Numbered from the stretch's first letter, positions 43,833 to 53,796 are shown. The stretch: 63,192 nt of DNA from Geobacillus jurassicus NBRC 107829 (GCF_001544315.1 NZ_BCQG01000018.1:1-63192); one strand, 5' to 3'. Notes: generated from the letters alone by a model not told the origin. Numbers and translations: made by a program.

Positions 43833-43865
43833 AAAAACCGGATGCCCGCCAACAGAGCATCCGGT
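43833..43865 (-). terminator. Terminator between resC and resD
   Basis: Perfect 9-bp stem (43837-43845 with 43857-43865) followed on the minus strand by TTTTTCG. Confidence 0.8.
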
Positions 43866-43872
43866 TGCCTGC

Positions 43873-45063
43873 TTATGATGTTCCGGCGTACGAGTGCAAC
43901 CCCGCGATGACGAGGTTGACCGCCACTAAGTTGAACATAATAATGGCGAAGCCGATGACGGCCAGCCATGCCGACTTTTCACCGTGCCAACCTTTTGACA
44001 AACGAAGGTGCAAAAAGGCGGCGTAAAACAGCCAAGTAATGAGCGCCCATACTTCTTTCGGGTCCCAGCCCCAAAAACGCGTCCAAGCGATTTGCGCCCA
44101 AATCATGGCAAAAATGAGCGCCCCGAGCGTAAACACCGGAAAACCAATCGCCACCGCCCGATAGCTGATTTCATCCGTCAAATCCAAATTGACGTTTTTC
44201 ACAAGCGGCTGCAGCGCCGCTGCGATGCGCTTCCGCAATCCGAGCCGGAGCAGAATGTATAACACCGTACCAGCCATGAGCGACCAAAGAACTGTGTTCA
44301 GCTTTTTCGCGTTGATCATAGCCGGCATTTCAACAAGCGGCTCCATGCGGCCGGCGCTTTCTTTGGCAAGCTCGCCCTTGTGCGGCCCAACGAGCGCCGG
44401 CATGTCGTAAATGACCTCAGCCGTCTGCTTGTTTTTGTCAATCCATGTGAACTTCGCTTCATACCCAGAAAGCCCAAATGCCGTCGAAACAATGACAAAG
44501 CCAAGCGTCGTAATTAAGCAAAACATGACCACTTCGAGCCAAAACGTCCGTTTCGACGGCTTCGATTGATCGACGACGCGGATCAAATAAATGAGCCCAG
44601 CGACAAAGCTGATGGCCAAAATCGCTTCGCCGGCGGCCGCCGTCGTGACGTGAATGTGCAGCCAGTCGCTTTGCAAAGCGGGGATGAGCGGCGAAATTTC
44701 GCGCGGAAACATGCTCGCGTAGGCAATCACAAGCAACGCAACCGGCAGCGCAAACAAGCCGAGCACACTCAGCCGGTAAATAAAATAAATAATGATGAAG
44801 GCGGCGACGAGCATCATGCCGAAAAACGTCGTAAACTCGAACAAGTTGCTCACCGGCGCGTGCCCGGCGGCGATCCAGCGCGTCACAAAATAGCCGACTT
44901 GAGCGAGAAAACCTATAATCGTTACGGCGATGCCAAACTGCGACCAACGATCCTTCCCTTGACGCTCTTTTCGCTTGTCGCGAATGGCGCCGCCAAAAAA
45001 GAACGTGCCGATTAAATATAGAACGAACGCGATATATAGCAATGTACTGCTAAGCTGTGCCAT
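43873..45063 (-). CDS. resC: Cytochrome c biogenesis protein ResC (CcsA)
   Basis: 396 residues, multi-pass. The haem-handling WWD motif is [18 protein letters not shown] near residue 310, with flanking His residues ([29 protein letters not shown]). Works with ResB to deliver haem to apocytochromes. ATG at 45063 overlaps the resB stop by 14 bases and has AAGGGGG upstream. Confidence 0.95.
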   Translation of the reverse strand: MAQLSSTLLYIAFVLYLIGTFFFGGAIRDKRKERQGKDRWSQFGIAVTIIGFLAQVGYFVTRWIAAGHAPVSNLFEFTTFFGMMLVAAFIIIYFIYRLSVLGLFALPVALLVIAYASMFPREISPLIPALQSDWLHIHVTTAAAGEAILAISFVAGLIYLIRVVDQSKPSKRTFWLEVVMFCLITTLGFVIVSTAFGLSGYEAKFTWIDKNKQTAEVIYDMPALVGPHKGELAKESAGRMEPLVEMPAMINAKKLNTVLWSLMAGTVLYILLRLGLRKRIAAALQPLVKNVNLDLTDEISYRAVAIGFPVFTLGALIFAMIWAQIAWTRFWGWDPKEVWALITWLFYAAFLHLRLSKGWHGEKSAWLAVIGFAIIMFNLVAVNLVIAGLHSYAGTS

Positions 45064-46708
45064 GCGCTTGTCCCCCTTGTCCGGCTTGTTTCTCTTCCTC
45101 GAGCCGATCGGTCGGCATCGCGACGCCAGTGCCGTCAAGCAGGCGGCGCAGCTCGTTTTTCAAGCCGAACCAGTTTTTGTTTGTGTGCGCAGCGATCCAT
45201 AATTCGCCGTTTATCCGCTGCACCCAAATGCGGCGGTGGTTCCAATACATTCCTTGGATGAGGCCGATCATGAAAATCACGCCGCCTAGCCCTAAAATCC
45301 AAAGCGTAAAGTCGCGGCGGACGGTCAACCCCGAAACATTGCGGGTTTGAAGCCCAGCGAACGCCATTTTGTATTTGTTGTCGCCAAACGGCTCGATCGT
45401 CTGCCGGATGGCGACAAAGCTCACTTCCCCTTTCGGACGGTCCGGCGCGTACATTTTGAAAACGAACGCCGGGTTGTTCGGCACACGCGACTTCGTTGAC
45501 GGATTGCCGTCTTCGTCAAACTCAAAATCGGGAAAATAGCTTAATAGCTCGACTCGATACCCATGTCCGAGATTGTATGACTCTTTCGGATCATACAAGT
45601 CGACCGTCACCGTGCCGAACGTTTTCCCCGACTGCTTGTCCGCCAACTGAAATGACATCGCTTTCGGCTCATTCAAGCGGAAATCGACTTGGTAGAGCGC
45701 ATAATGGTCGAACTTCAGCGGCTCGTTGACGCGAATCGGATACTCCTTCACTTTTTCAAGCTTCGGCTTGGCGCCGGGGATCACGGGGCCGACGCGCTTA
45801 TACAACACGACGTTTGTTTGATAGTTTTTGGCGATCATCCCGTTGCCGACGCGATCGATGGCGGCGTTGAACACTTCATTGTCCTTGCCTTTCTCATATG
45901 TTTCAAAAATAAATTTTTCGCTCTTTAAAAAGTAGCGGCCGTTCGTCCCAGGAATTTCTTTTGTCTCCCCTTCCGGAATCCACATCACCCGGTCGGTGTA
46001 CATGCCGGGAACCGAACGGAGCATCGCCCCGATCAAGAAAATGATGAGACCGATATGGTTGACATACGGCCCCCACCGGGAAAACCGCCCTTTTTCAGCG
46101 AGCAAATGCCCGCCTTCCTCGCGGACATGGTAGCGCCGCGCAGCCAGCCGCTCTTTCAACACAGCCATCGTCTTGTCGAGATCGCTCACATGCGAGACGC
46201 CAAACAGCCGCTGCCGCTCCAAAAAGTGCGGATGGCGCTTCACCCCTTGCCGCTTCAAGGCGCGGTACAGCGGAATGACCCGATCCAGACTGCAAATGAC
46301 GAGCGAGACGCCGATTAAGGCGATGAGCAAAATGTACCACCATGAGCCGTACAAGTTGTTAAAGCCGAGCTCATAATACAACTTCCCTGCCCAGCCGTAC
46401 TGCTGCTTGTAATATTCAGCCGGATCGACGTTCGGCGGAATGTACATTTGTTGCGGAAAAATTGTGCCGATCGCCGAAGCGACAAGCGTGATGACAATGA
46501 GCGCCACGCCGACTTTGACCGACGAGAAAAACGCCCAAATTTGGTCGATGATCGTTTTTTTATACGTTTGCGACCGGCGCGCACTTCCTTCGTAGCGCAT
46601 GTCCAAAAGTGGTCTCTCTCCCAAATCGACAAGCGGCTTGCCACACGACTCACAAAACGCCGTACCGTGCGGATTGACGTGGCCGCATTCGCATTTGACT
46701 TGTTCCAT
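45050..46708 (-). CDS. resB: Cytochrome c biogenesis protein ResB (Ccs1)
   Basis: 552 residues. The N-terminus has two CxxC-like pairs ([20 protein letters not shown]) resembling a zinc ribbon, then membrane segments ([54 protein letters not shown]), a large external domain and a last membrane segment near residue 485. Partner of ResC. ATG at 46708 follows AAGGAG. Confidence 0.95.
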   Translation of the reverse strand: MEQVKCECGHVNPHGTAFCESCGKPLVDLGERPLLDMRYEGSARRSQTYKKTIIDQIWAFFSSVKVGVALIVITLVASAIGTIFPQQMYIPPNVDPAEYYKQQYGWAGKLYYELGFNNLYGSWWYILLIALIGVSLVICSLDRVIPLYRALKRQGVKRHPHFLERQRLFGVSHVSDLDKTMAVLKERLAARRYHVREEGGHLLAEKGRFSRWGPYVNHIGLIIFLIGAMLRSVPGMYTDRVMWIPEGETKEIPGTNGRYFLKSEKFIFETYEKGKDNEVFNAAIDRVGNGMIAKNYQTNVVLYKRVGPVIPGAKPKLEKVKEYPIRVNEPLKFDHYALYQVDFRLNEPKAMSFQLADKQSGKTFGTVTVDLYDPKESYNLGHGYRVELLSYFPDFEFDEDGNPSTKSRVPNNPAFVFKMYAPDRPKGEVSFVAIRQTIEPFGDNKYKMAFAGLQTRNVSGLTVRRDFTLWILGLGGVIFMIGLIQGMYWNHRRIWVQRINGELWIAAHTNKNWFGLKNELRRLLDGTGVAMPTDRLEEEKQAGQGGQAHGTA

Positions 46709-46721
46709 GACGCAAAACTCC

Positions 46722-47246
46722 TTACGGTTTGATGCTTTCTAGATGCCGCTGAATGTCATCTTTTGTCATCGTTCCGGTAATGATTTGTTTCACTTCGCCG
46801 TTTTTGTCGATCAAAAACGTCGTCGGCAACGGCCCGACATTGTAGGCGTTCAACACTTGGTCTTGGCGGTCGATGACGATCGGAAACTCAAGCCCGAACC
46901 GTTCGGCAAATTTTTTGACGTTCAGCTCCGGCTCGCCGACATTGACGGCCAAAATTTCAACCCCTTGTTTTTTGTAAATCGGGTACAGCTCGTTCATGTA
47001 CGGCATTTCCCGCTCGCACGGCTTGCACCACGTTCCCCAAAAGTTCAAAAAAACGCCTTTGCCGCGATAGTCTGAGAGACGATGTTCGTTCCCTTCCAGG
47101 TCCGCCAGCACAAAATCAGGCGCCGTCGAACCGACAGCGACCGCCGTTTTCTCCGTGAAAAAGTTCGTGTAGATCGTATAGACGATCGCCGCGAGCAACA
47201 CGAGCAAAATCGTCGTTCTCATCACTAAGCGCTGTTGTTTTTTCAT
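46722..47246 (-). CDS. resA: Thiol-disulfide oxidoreductase ResA
   Basis: 174 residues. Membrane anchor at residues 9-26, then a thioredoxin-like fold with active site GTWCKPCEREMPYMNELY (ResA-type CxPC with Glu) and the cis-Pro region GPLPTTFLIDKNG. Reduces apocytochrome c cysteines outside the membrane. Start ATG at 47246 with AAAAGGGG, preceded by a long 5' leader with a strong hairpin. Confidence 0.95.
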   Translation of the reverse strand: MKKQQRLVMRTTILLVLLAAIVYTIYTNFFTEKTAVAVGSTAPDFVLADLEGNEHRLSDYRGKGVFLNFWGTWCKPCEREMPYMNELYPIYKKQGVEILAVNVGEPELNVKKFAERFGLEFPIVIDRQDQVLNAYNVGPLPTTFLIDKNGEVKQIITGTMTKDDIQRHLESIKP

Positions 47247-47270
47247 CGTTCAAACCCCTTTTAAGTTTCT

Positions 47271-47298
47271 CCTCCCCGCAGCCGACGCCGCAGGGAGG
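47271..47298 (-). promoter_or_regulatory. Strong hairpin in the resA 5' leader
   Basis: In the minus-strand RNA 47298-47287 pairs with 47282-47271 through 12 continuous pairs including two G:U, with loop GUCG. It ends about 20 bases before the resA ribosome site and has no T run, so it is not a terminator. Possible mRNA stabiliser or regulatory stem. Confidence 0.5.
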
Positions 47299-47325
47299 CA
47301 AGCGGTTCACAATCTCCCATTTTCC

Positions 47326-47331
47326 ATTATA
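47326..47331 (-). promoter_or_regulatory. Extended -10 element of the res operon
   Basis: TGCTATAAT on the minus strand (TATAAT at 47331-47326) gives an extended -10. No good -35 is found 17 bases upstream, consistent with an activated promoter; in B. subtilis resA is activated by ResD. Confidence 0.5.
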
Positions 47332-47387
47332 GCAAAGTTCCTCGCTCGTTTATACGCAAGAATATGAACGTTATGTGACAATCTTCA

Positions 47388-48119
47388 TCATTTTCTTCCT
47401 CCGGATTGGGCAAGCGCGCGCAACAGTTTCACTTCATGCGGAGACAGCTCGCGATATTCGCCGGGGCGAAGCCCTTTTAAATCGAGAAACGCGTACCGCT
47501 CCCGCTTCAGCTTCAGCACTTCGCAGCCAATCGCTTCAAACATGCGGCGCACTTGCCGGTTCCGCCCCTCATGAATGCGGATTTCGACAATCGCCGTCCC
47601 CTTTTTCCGATCGGCTGAGAGCAGCTTCACTTTCGCTGGCGCCGTCATACCTTCCTCCAACTCGATCCCTTGCTCGAGCTGTTTCAGCTGTTCACGCGTC
47701 GGGATGCCTTTCACTTTGGCGACATACACTTTTTCGATTTCATAGCGCGGGTGCATGAGCAGGTTGGCAAAGTCGCCGTCATTCGTCAACAAAAGCAGCC
47801 CAGACGTATCATAATCCAACCGCCCGATCGGATAAATGCGCTTGTCCAGATCTTTGAAAAAATCGGTCACCACTTTGCGGCCTTTGTCATCTTTGACGCT
47901 TGAAATCACCCCGCGCGGCTTATACAGCAAGTAGTACACCGGCTCCTCGCGCTCGATCGGGATGCCGTCGACTTCGACATCGTCGCGCGGCCCGACTTTG
48001 ACGCCGAGCTCGGTGACGACGCGGCCGTTCACTTTCACCCGTCCTTGCAAAATGAGTTCTTCCGCCTTGCGCCTTGACGCGATGCCGGCGCGGGCGATCA
48101 CTTTTTGCAACCGTTCCAT
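47388..48119 (-). CDS. rluB: 23S rRNA pseudouridine synthase RluB
   Basis: 243 residues. N-terminal S4 domain (MERLQKVIARAGIASRRKAE), then the RsuA/RluB catalytic region with Asp in PIGRLDYDTSGLLLLTNDG near residue 102, and RNRQVRRMFEAIGCEVLKLK near the end. Modifies 23S rRNA. ATG at 48119 has AAAGAGGTGAGAGA upstream. Same position as in B. subtilis (YpuL). Confidence 0.95.
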   Translation of the reverse strand: MERLQKVIARAGIASRRKAEELILQGRVKVNGRVVTELGVKVGPRDDVEVDGIPIEREEPVYYLLYKPRGVISSVKDDKGRKVVTDFFKDLDKRIYPIGRLDYDTSGLLLLTNDGDFANLLMHPRYEIEKVYVAKVKGIPTREQLKQLEQGIELEEGMTAPAKVKLLSADRKKGTAIVEIRIHEGRNRQVRRMFEAIGCEVLKLKRERYAFLDLKGLRPGEYRELSPHEVKLLRALAQSGGRK

Positions 48120-48212
48120 TCTCTCTCACCTCTTTCATCATCTTACCCTTTCCGCTCGACAGATACAAGCAGGGCGCTTTTCTATTTTTATTATTCCTCT
48201 TTGGCGCCAACC

Positions 48213-48235
48213 AAAAAGCCCGCCCATTGGGCGGG
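48213..48235 (-). terminator. Terminator of dacB-spmAB
   Basis: Perfect 7-bp GC stem (48219-48225 with 48229-48235) followed on the minus strand by CTTTTTGG. Confidence 0.8.
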
Positions 48236-48255
48236 AAAACAAAACAGAGGCGCCG

Positions 48256-48789
48256 CTAGCGCCCGAATACAAACAAAACGATGAAAACAGAAACAATAAA
48301 GCTGAGAATGTCGGCCAAAATGCCGACTTTTAACGCATCACCCATTTTTTTGACGCCGACGGCGCCAAAATAGACCGTAAGCACGTAAAGCGTCGTCTCC
48401 GTGCTGCCTTGAATCGTAGAAGCAAGGCGCCCAATGAACGAGTCCGGTCCGTAAGTGGCGATCAAATCCGTCGTCATGCCGAGCGCCGCCGTGCCGGAAA
48501 GCGTGCGGAGAGCCGCAAGCGGAACGACTTCGGCCGGCAGTCCAATGGCATCGGCAATCGGCTCGATCACTTCCATCATGGCATCGAGCGCCCCCGAGGC
48601 GCGAAAAATGGCGACCGACACCAACATGCCGACCAAATACGGGATGAGCGAAAACGCGATCTCGATCCCTTCCTTGCCGCCTTCCACAAACGCTTCGTAC
48701 GTCGGCACTTTCTTGACCGTGCCATAAAGCAAAATAAAAACGATGAGCGCAGGAATCAGCCAAACGGAAAGAATGTGGACGATGGCCAT
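48256..48789 (-). CDS. spmB: Spore maturation protein SpmB
   Basis: 177 residues, multi-pass nucleoside-recognition (Gate) domain protein: VPTYEAFVEGGKEGIEIAFS and the conserved TLSGTAALGMTTDLIATYGP near residue 95. Needed with SpmA for spore core dehydration. ATG immediately follows the spmA stop. Confidence 0.95.
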   Translation of the reverse strand: MAIVHILSVWLIPALIVFILLYGTVKKVPTYEAFVEGGKEGIEIAFSLIPYLVGMLVSVAIFRASGALDAMMEVIEPIADAIGLPAEVVPLAALRTLSGTAALGMTTDLIATYGPDSFIGRLASTIQGSTETTLYVLTVYFGAVGVKKMGDALKVGILADILSFIVSVFIVLFVFGR

Positions 48790-49386
48790 TTATCGCTTCC
48801 TTCCTTTCCGCGTCCGTTTCCAATAATAGTATCGGTCAATCAATACCGCCCCAATCGTCGAAATCGTCGAAGCGACAATTGTCGTCCCAATGATCTCGCC
48901 CGGCGCCGCCGAACCGTACGTCATGCGGATCGAGATGACGGTCGCCGGAATGAGCGTAATGCTCGATGTGTTAATGGCCAAAAACGTCACCATCGACCGG
49001 CTCGCTTCGTCGCGGCCGCCATTGAGCTTTTTTAGCTGCTCCATCGCCTTTATGCCCATCGGCGTCGCCGCATTGCCAAGACCGAACATGTTGGCGACCA
49101 TATTCGAGACGATATAGCCGAGCGCGGGATGGCCGGGAGGGATCTCGGGAAACAAGCGGCGCACGAGCGGCATAAACAGACGCGCTGCTCTGTCAAGCAA
49201 GCCGGCGCGTTCAGCGATCGCCATCAGTCCGAGCCAAAACACTAAAATGCTGATCATCCCGATGCTGATCGTCACCGCTTCTTTGGCGCTTTCAAACACC
49301 GCTTTGTTCACTTCATCCATCGTGCCGTTGGCCGCCGCAAAAACGATGCCAATGACCGCCATCATCACCCAAATGACATTAACCAT
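48790..49386 (-). CDS. spmA: Spore maturation protein SpmA
   Basis: 198 residues. Gate-domain membrane protein: [20 protein letters not shown] near residue 27, [20 protein letters not shown] near 100 and [20 protein letters not shown] near 134. The start overlaps the dacB end by eight bases. In B. subtilis dacB-spmA-spmB form one sigma E operon. Confidence 0.95.
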   Translation of the reverse strand: MVNVIWVMMAVIGIVFAAANGTMDEVNKAVFESAKEAVTISIGMISILVFWLGLMAIAERAGLLDRAARLFMPLVRRLFPEIPPGHPALGYIVSNMVANMFGLGNAATPMGIKAMEQLKKLNGGRDEASRSMVTFLAINTSSITLIPATVISIRMTYGSAAPGEIIGTTIVASTISTIGAVLIDRYYYWKRTRKGRKR

Positions 49387-50527
49387 CGTTTCTCACACCT
49401 AAAAGTTGAAGTGCTTGCCACAACAGCCCCCGCCTGCTTTCCCCCTTGTCCGGCTCGTACAGCAGCGGCACAGAATCGACCGCCTTTCGATGCAAATAAA
49501 GCACCGCCTTCCCGACCTCTGTCGGCGCCCGTTCTGGGGACTCCTCCCATTCCTTGCGCGGCTTCAACAAATACACTTTCACTCGCAGCCCGCTCTCCTC
49601 TTTATCGGTCACCGGATATCGCAAATCGCGGACCGCATGCAGCCGCCCGCGGTAAAATCGATCGGAAATTTTGTCGACCACCCGCTCGCCGCTCACTTTG
49701 GCGATGTGATAATGGGAAAACCCGTATTCGTACATAGCAATATGGTCGTTCCAATCGTCGGGTGCATCCAACGTCACGGCGATCAAATCGATCCCGTTTT
49801 TTGACGCCGTCGTCACGAGCGTGCGGTGCGCCCGTTTCGTATAGCCGGTTTTGCCGCCGGTGCAATATTCGTAAAGACTTGTCAACAGCTTGTTTTTATT
49901 CCGCCACACGCGCGCGCCGTCCTCACCGGGCGGAGCGGGGGCGCGGTACACTTTCGTCCCCGAGATGCGGCGAAACTCTTTATTTTTCATCGCATATTGC
50001 ATGAGCAACGCCATATCATAGGCAGTCGAGTAGTGGTTTTCCGCGTCATCTAACCCATGCGGATTGGCAAACTCGGTATCACGCATCCCAATTTCCGCCG
50101 CCTTTTTGTTCATTAAAAAGACAAACCCTTCGACGCTGCCGCCGACATGTTCCGCGATGGCAACCGCCGCGTCGTTGCCGGAACGAAGCATCAGTCCATA
50201 TACCAAATCGCGCAGCTTGATTTTTTCCCCTTCGCGCAAGTAAATCGACGACCCTTCGGTCCAGACCGCGCGGGCGCTGACCGTCACCGTGTCGTCCATC
50301 TTCCCCGATTCAATCGCCAAAATGGCGGTCATAATTTTCGTAATGCTGGCGATGCGCCGCTTTGTATAGGCATCCTTGGCAAACAAAATCCGCCCGGAAT
50401 GCTGCTCTATCAAGATCGCGCTTTTTGCGCTCACCCCATCCATAGCGCGCATCTGCTCTGGAACAAATGCCATGATCCCCGCAACGAGTGCAAGAATGAG
50501 CGCAATGAGCCGCTTCTGCTTGTTCAT
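49379..50527 (-). CDS. dacB: Sporulation D-alanyl-D-alanine carboxypeptidase DacB (PBP5*)
   Basis: 382 residues. Signal peptide (residues 1-28), then SxxK motif in [14 protein letters not shown] near residue 62, SxN in [16 protein letters not shown] near 117 and KTG in [15 protein letters not shown] near 222; a C-terminal beta domain follows. It regulates cortex cross-linking in the mother-cell-facing side of the forespore. The ATG is immediately preceded by TAGGAG with no spacing; an in-frame TAG rules out an earlier start, so the start is forced but the ribosome site is unusual. Confidence 0.93.
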   Translation of the reverse strand: MNKQKRLIALILALVAGIMAFVPEQMRAMDGVSAKSAILIEQHSGRILFAKDAYTKRRIASITKIMTAILAIESGKMDDTVTVSARAVWTEGSSIYLREGEKIKLRDLVYGLMLRSGNDAAVAIAEHVGGSVEGFVFLMNKKAAEIGMRDTEFANPHGLDDAENHYSTAYDMALLMQYAMKNKEFRRISGTKVYRAPAPPGEDGARVWRNKNKLLTSLYEYCTGGKTGYTKRAHRTLVTTASKNGIDLIAVTLDAPDDWNDHIAMYEYGFSHYHIAKVSGERVVDKISDRFYRGRLHAVRDLRYPVTDKEESGLRVKVYLLKPRKEWEESPERAPTEVGKAVLYLHRKAVDSVPLLYEPDKGESRRGLLWQALQLLGVRNDG

Positions 50528-50667
50528 CTCCTATCGGCGAGGATCCCCCCTCCTTCAACGAGCGGGGAGGAATCGCCTGTTCCTCCTTTCCCTTTAGGCT
50601 GAATCGGCCGCAGCGAAAGCATTATTGCGGCGGAAACAGGCTGAACCCCAAAGCCGTGTTTTGTACA

Positions 50668-50695
50668 AGTGTATGCGCCGATGGGACAAATATGA
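50668..50695 (-). promoter_or_regulatory. Sigma E promoter of dacB
   Basis: On the minus strand TCATATT (50695-50689), 13-base spacer, CATACACT (50675-50668): a full match to the -10 consensus CATACAnT. It lies about 140 bases before dacB, known as a sigma E gene. Confidence 0.7.
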
Positions 50696-50768
50696 TGAAA
50701 AAATGCCGCAACAATGGCTGCGCCCGCACCTGCGCTAAACGGCTCTTCCGTTTCAGCGGGAGCGTACT

Positions 50769-50797
50769 AAAAAAGCGGGCGGAAACCCCCGCCCGCT
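50769..50797 (-). terminator. Terminator of the sodF-like gene
   Basis: Perfect 9-bp stem (50774-50782 with 50789-50797) followed on the minus strand by T residues; the stem overlaps the last base of the stop codon. Confidence 0.88.
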
Positions 50798-52110
50798 TAA
50801 AACGGCTGCCAACGCAGCTTCCGCGCCTCATGAAAGCGCTCCTCGACGTTGCGCCAGTTAACGACGTTCCACCAATGCTCGATGTACGCCTCCCGATCGT
50901 TTTTGTATTGCAAATAGTAGGCATGCTCCCACACATCAAGCACAAGAAGCGGGATCACATCCCATTGCGCCATGAGCTGGTGTTTTTCCGCCTGCAAAAT
51001 TTCGAGCCGGTGCGCTCGCGGCGCCCAAACGAGCAGCGCCCAGCCGACCCCTTCGGCGCTTTTCGCCGCTTCGGTGAAATGACGGCGAAAGGCGTCAAAG
51101 CTGCCAAAATCGCGTTCGATTTGCGCCCGCAGCTCCCCGCGCGGCTCTCCGCCGCCCTCCGGATGCATGTTGTACCAAAAAATTGTATGCAAATAATGCC
51201 CGGAACCGTGAAACGCCGCTTCCCGCTCCCAATGTTTCAACAGATCAAAATTGTTCGTCCGGCGCGCCTCGGCCATCATCCGCTCCGCCTTGTTGAGGCC
51301 GTCGACATAACTTTGATGGTGCTTCGTATGGTGGAGGCGCATAATTTCTTCGGAAATATGCGGCTCAAGCGCGTCATAACGGTACGGCAGCGGCGGCAAG
51401 ACATGACGGCCGAGCGCCACTTGTTGGCGCGGCTCACCGCCGTCGGCCGCATCCGCCTGGCTCCGCCCCCCCTCGGTCGCGTCGTCCGCTTGGCTCAGCT
51501 TGCCGTCAGCTGCATCGGGCGGCAAGTCGGAGGACTCCTGCACGAAAGCCGGCTCTTGCCCGTTCTCCGCTCGCTCCACCGCCCCGCTGGTGTCGGACCA
51601 TCCGTCCTCGTCTGCTTTGCTCTCGCCATCCGATTCAGGCAGCGCTGCATCCCCTTCCATCTGCTCTTGCAACACCTCTTCCTCCCGATCGGCAGCTGAC
51701 AAATCAGTCAGACGGACGGCTCGGGTGTATACGTCGTCGACGAGCCGTTGCAGCTCGTAAATCGCTTCTTCGGTCCATTCATCGCCATGTTCGTCGATGT
51801 ACGCCAGCAAAGAGGAAAGACCGACATCCTCAGCCGCCCCGCGCGCAGACAGCGCCCGCTCGACCTGTCTTCCCCACGCGGCGGCTTCCATGGCATAATG
51901 GCGGAGCGCGCCGACATACACGTCATCGGCAAGGCGCTGAAGCTCACGCACCGCCTCTTCCGTCCATTCCCCGTCATGCTCGGCGATCAGCTTTCGCAAC
52001 ACTGAAACGCCCTCGGTGCTTACCCCACGCAGCGCCAGCGCCTGCTCAACTTGTCTTCCCCACTCGCCCACCTCGGCAGCATATCGGGCAAATAACGTTT
52101 GGTCGTCCAT
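50797..52110 (-). CDS. sodF: Fe/Mn superoxide dismutase with a long repeated N-terminal extension (SodF-like)
   Basis: 437 residues. The last 200 are a normal Fe/Mn SOD: LHHTKHHQSYVDGLNKAERM, AFHGSGHYLHTIFWYNMHP and DVWEHAYYLQYKNDREAYIE with metal-ligand His and Asp residues. Before it lie two copies of a helical unit of about 60 residues (around 12-66 and 73-130, sharing WGRQVE, EWTEEA, ELQRL and DDVY) and an acidic, low-complexity linker (about 140-235). Bacillus SodF also has an N-terminal extension, but of about 80 residues. ATG at 52110 follows AGGAGG; no signal peptide. Lies between dacB and ypuI-like genes. Confidence 0.9.
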   Translation of the reverse strand: MDDQTLFARYAAEVGEWGRQVEQALALRGVSTEGVSVLRKLIAEHDGEWTEEAVRELQRLADDVYVGALRHYAMEAAAWGRQVERALSARGAAEDVGLSSLLAYIDEHGDEWTEEAIYELQRLVDDVYTRAVRLTDLSAADREEEVLQEQMEGDAALPESDGESKADEDGWSDTSGAVERAENGQEPAFVQESSDLPPDAADGKLSQADDATEGGRSQADAADGGEPRQQVALGRHVLPPLPYRYDALEPHISEEIMRLHHTKHHQSYVDGLNKAERMMAEARRTNNFDLLKHWEREAAFHGSGHYLHTIFWYNMHPEGGGEPRGELRAQIERDFGSFDAFRRHFTEAAKSAEGVGWALLVWAPRAHRLEILQAEKHQLMAQWDVIPLLVLDVWEHAYYLQYKNDREAYIEHWWNVVNWRNVEERFHEARKLRWQPF

Positions 52111-52142
52111 TGGCAAAAACCTCCTCCTGATTTTTTCACCAT

Positions 52143-52150
52143 ATCGTATG
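52143..52150 (-). promoter_or_regulatory. Possible sigma E -10 element of the sodF-like gene
   Basis: CATACGAT on the minus strand (52150-52143) matches seven of eight positions of the sigma E -10. No convincing -35 was found. If real, this enzyme would be made in the mother cell. Confidence 0.35.
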
Positions 52151-52307
52151 CTGTCTTCGGGAAATCGTTATTGTCCGCATTCACCCAAATTCCCGACCGC
52201 ACATACATATTGGAGCGAGGTCAGTCATCATGAGGAAAAGGACAGCAAGGGGGAAAGAGCAGAGTCGTCGCGGTGCTCTCTTGCGGCGGATTCTGCCAAT
52301 CACTATT

Positions 52308-52527
52308 GAACAAATCGCTTGAACAGGAGGCGCTTTTTGAACTCCGCTTTTGGATGCAAATTCTCGGCGATCATTGTCGATTTATTCTCGAGGAGCTTGA
52401 CTTGCTGCCGCTGCTGATGGCCGACCATATGGAGCGCGAGGAATGCTATTGCTTGCAAAAGTTGGCGGAAACAACCGGCGAGGTGAAGCCGCCGGCATGC
52501 GATCCTACAAAGCCGCGGACCGAATAG
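52308..52527 (+). pseudogene. Deleted remnant of a DUF2935-type protein
   Basis: The frame encodes EALFELRFWMQILGDHCRFI, resembling the first helix of DUF2935 proteins, joined directly to PLLMADHMEREECYCLQKLA, resembling the last helix of one domain, and stops after 73 codons. Complete proteins have 250-300 residues. No start with a ribosome site is in frame; a strong-looking ATG at 52230 is in another frame. The recognition is from motif memory and should be checked. Confidence 0.55.
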
Positions 52528-52572
52528 AGGAGTAACAACAAAACCGCTCGCTAAGCAGGCGTTTTTAACAAC

Positions 52573-52607
52573 AAAAAAGTGGTTCGCTTCACGGAACCGC
52601 TTTTTTT
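52573..52607. terminator. Bidirectional terminator
   Basis: Eight-bp stem with one G:T (52578-52585 with 52594-52601), flanked by six A on the left and seven T on the right, so it can end transcripts from both sides (the DUF2935 remnant on plus and the 52636 gene on minus). Confidence 0.85.
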
Positions 52608-52635
52608 CCATATAAAGAATGGACCGACCTGCCAT

Positions 52636-53121
52636 TTAGGAACCGTTTCGGCCAACCCGCCTGTTGGCTACATTCCTCGTGGAACGGACAAAAGACGCCC
52701 CACTAACCGCTTTTCCCTGTTGCGCCGACCGTTCCGGCAGACGGCACGCGCCGGTTTCCGCCCATTCGCTGATGAGCGCCTGAAGCGTTTTGGCATCGAC
52801 GCCGGCAAAATAGCGGCACAATTCATCTTCATCGTGAATATAGACGCGCTTGCGCTGCCGATACGCCGGATTTTGCCATAAACAGACGAGAGCAACGATG
52901 TCGCGCAAATAAATGTCGCGCCCGTTGACTGTAAACAGCGGGTCGTTTTCATACGGCAACAAATCAAGCAGCGCCGCCTCAAAATGGCGCAAATACAACA
53001 CAGACAGCGTCCGCTCTTCGCCGCCGTCGCGATACGTGACTTCCGAGCGGTTGAAATAGTCTTCAAACGTGTTCGATTGCGACTTTTGCAGCTCTTCACC
53101 GTACAGGCGGCAAACGTTCAT
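52636..53121 (-). CDS. Conserved hypothetical protein at the ypuI position
   Basis: 161 residues, soluble, acidic N-terminal two thirds (LQKSQSNTFEDYFNRSEVTY, LYLRHFEAALLDLLPYENDP, NGRDIYLRDIVALVCLWQNP) and a basic, probably disordered tail of about 28 residues (ending VANRRVGRNGS). It lies between scpB and the dacB block, where ypuI sits in B. subtilis, but I cannot confirm it is the same family. ATG at 53121 has AAGGAG with good spacing. Confidence 0.65.
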   Translation of the reverse strand: MNVCRLYGEELQKSQSNTFEDYFNRSEVTYRDGGEERTLSVLYLRHFEAALLDLLPYENDPLFTVNGRDIYLRDIVALVCLWQNPAYRQRKRVYIHDEDELCRYFAGVDAKTLQALISEWAETGACRLPERSAQQGKAVSGASFVRSTRNVANRRVGRNGS

Positions 53122-53139
53122 GAGCGCTCTCCTTCCCGA

Positions 53140-53796
53140 TCAGCCATTTTTCTTTAGTTTACCATATTTCGGCTGCCCATCGCTCAAATTTTCTGCTAAT
53201 TTTCCGAAAAATAAATCCGCTTCCCGCTCGGATTCGCCATCGTCCGCCCATTCCGGCAGCGGCGGCAGCTCCTCGAGCGTTTTTAGCCCGAAATAATCGA
53301 GAAATTCCGGGGTTGTCCCGTACAAAATCGGCCGCCCGGTTCCTTCGGCTCGTCCAACCTCTTTAATGAGCGCCCGCGCCATCAGCGTCTGCAATGGCTT
53401 GTCGCTTTTTACGCCGCGAATTTCCTCAATCTCCGCGCGCGTAATCGGCTGGCGGTATGCGATAATGGCGAGCGTCTCAAGCGCCGCCTGCGACAGCGGC
53501 GACGCCCCCGGCGCTTCAACCAACTTTTTTAAATATGGAGCGTACTCTTTTTTCGTCGCCAGCAAAAACACGCCGCCAAGCTCCACGAGCTGGATGCCGC
53601 GCTCTTCCCGGCGGCAGTCTTCCTGCAGCTCAGCGATCACCGCTTTTGCCTCCGGCTCGCTGACTTCCAACACAGCGGCGATTTGCGAAAGCGACAGCCC
53701 TTCGTCACCAGCGGCAAACAGCAGCGCTTCCACAATCGCCTTTGCTGGATTTGGCGCGCCGGCGCCGCCTGTTTTTTCCGTTTCGTTTTGTTCCAT
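53140..53796 (-). CDS. scpB: Segregation and condensation protein ScpB
   Basis: 218 residues. Two winged-helix domains: [20 protein letters not shown] at residue 19 and [20 protein letters not shown] near 105, with the conserved [20 protein letters not shown]. Forms the SMC-ScpAB condensin with ScpA. ATG at 53796 has AAGGACG; the frame stays open 70 codons upstream without family similarity. An unusual gap of 221 bases separates it from scpA. Confidence 0.93.
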   Translation of the reverse strand: MEQNETEKTGGAGAPNPAKAIVEALLFAAGDEGLSLSQIAAVLEVSEPEAKAVIAELQEDCRREERGIQLVELGGVFLLATKKEYAPYLKKLVEAPGASPLSQAALETLAIIAYRQPITRAEIEEIRGVKSDKPLQTLMARALIKEVGRAEGTGRPILYGTTPEFLDYFGLKTLEELPPLPEWADDGESEREADLFFGKLAENLSDGQPKYGKLKKNG

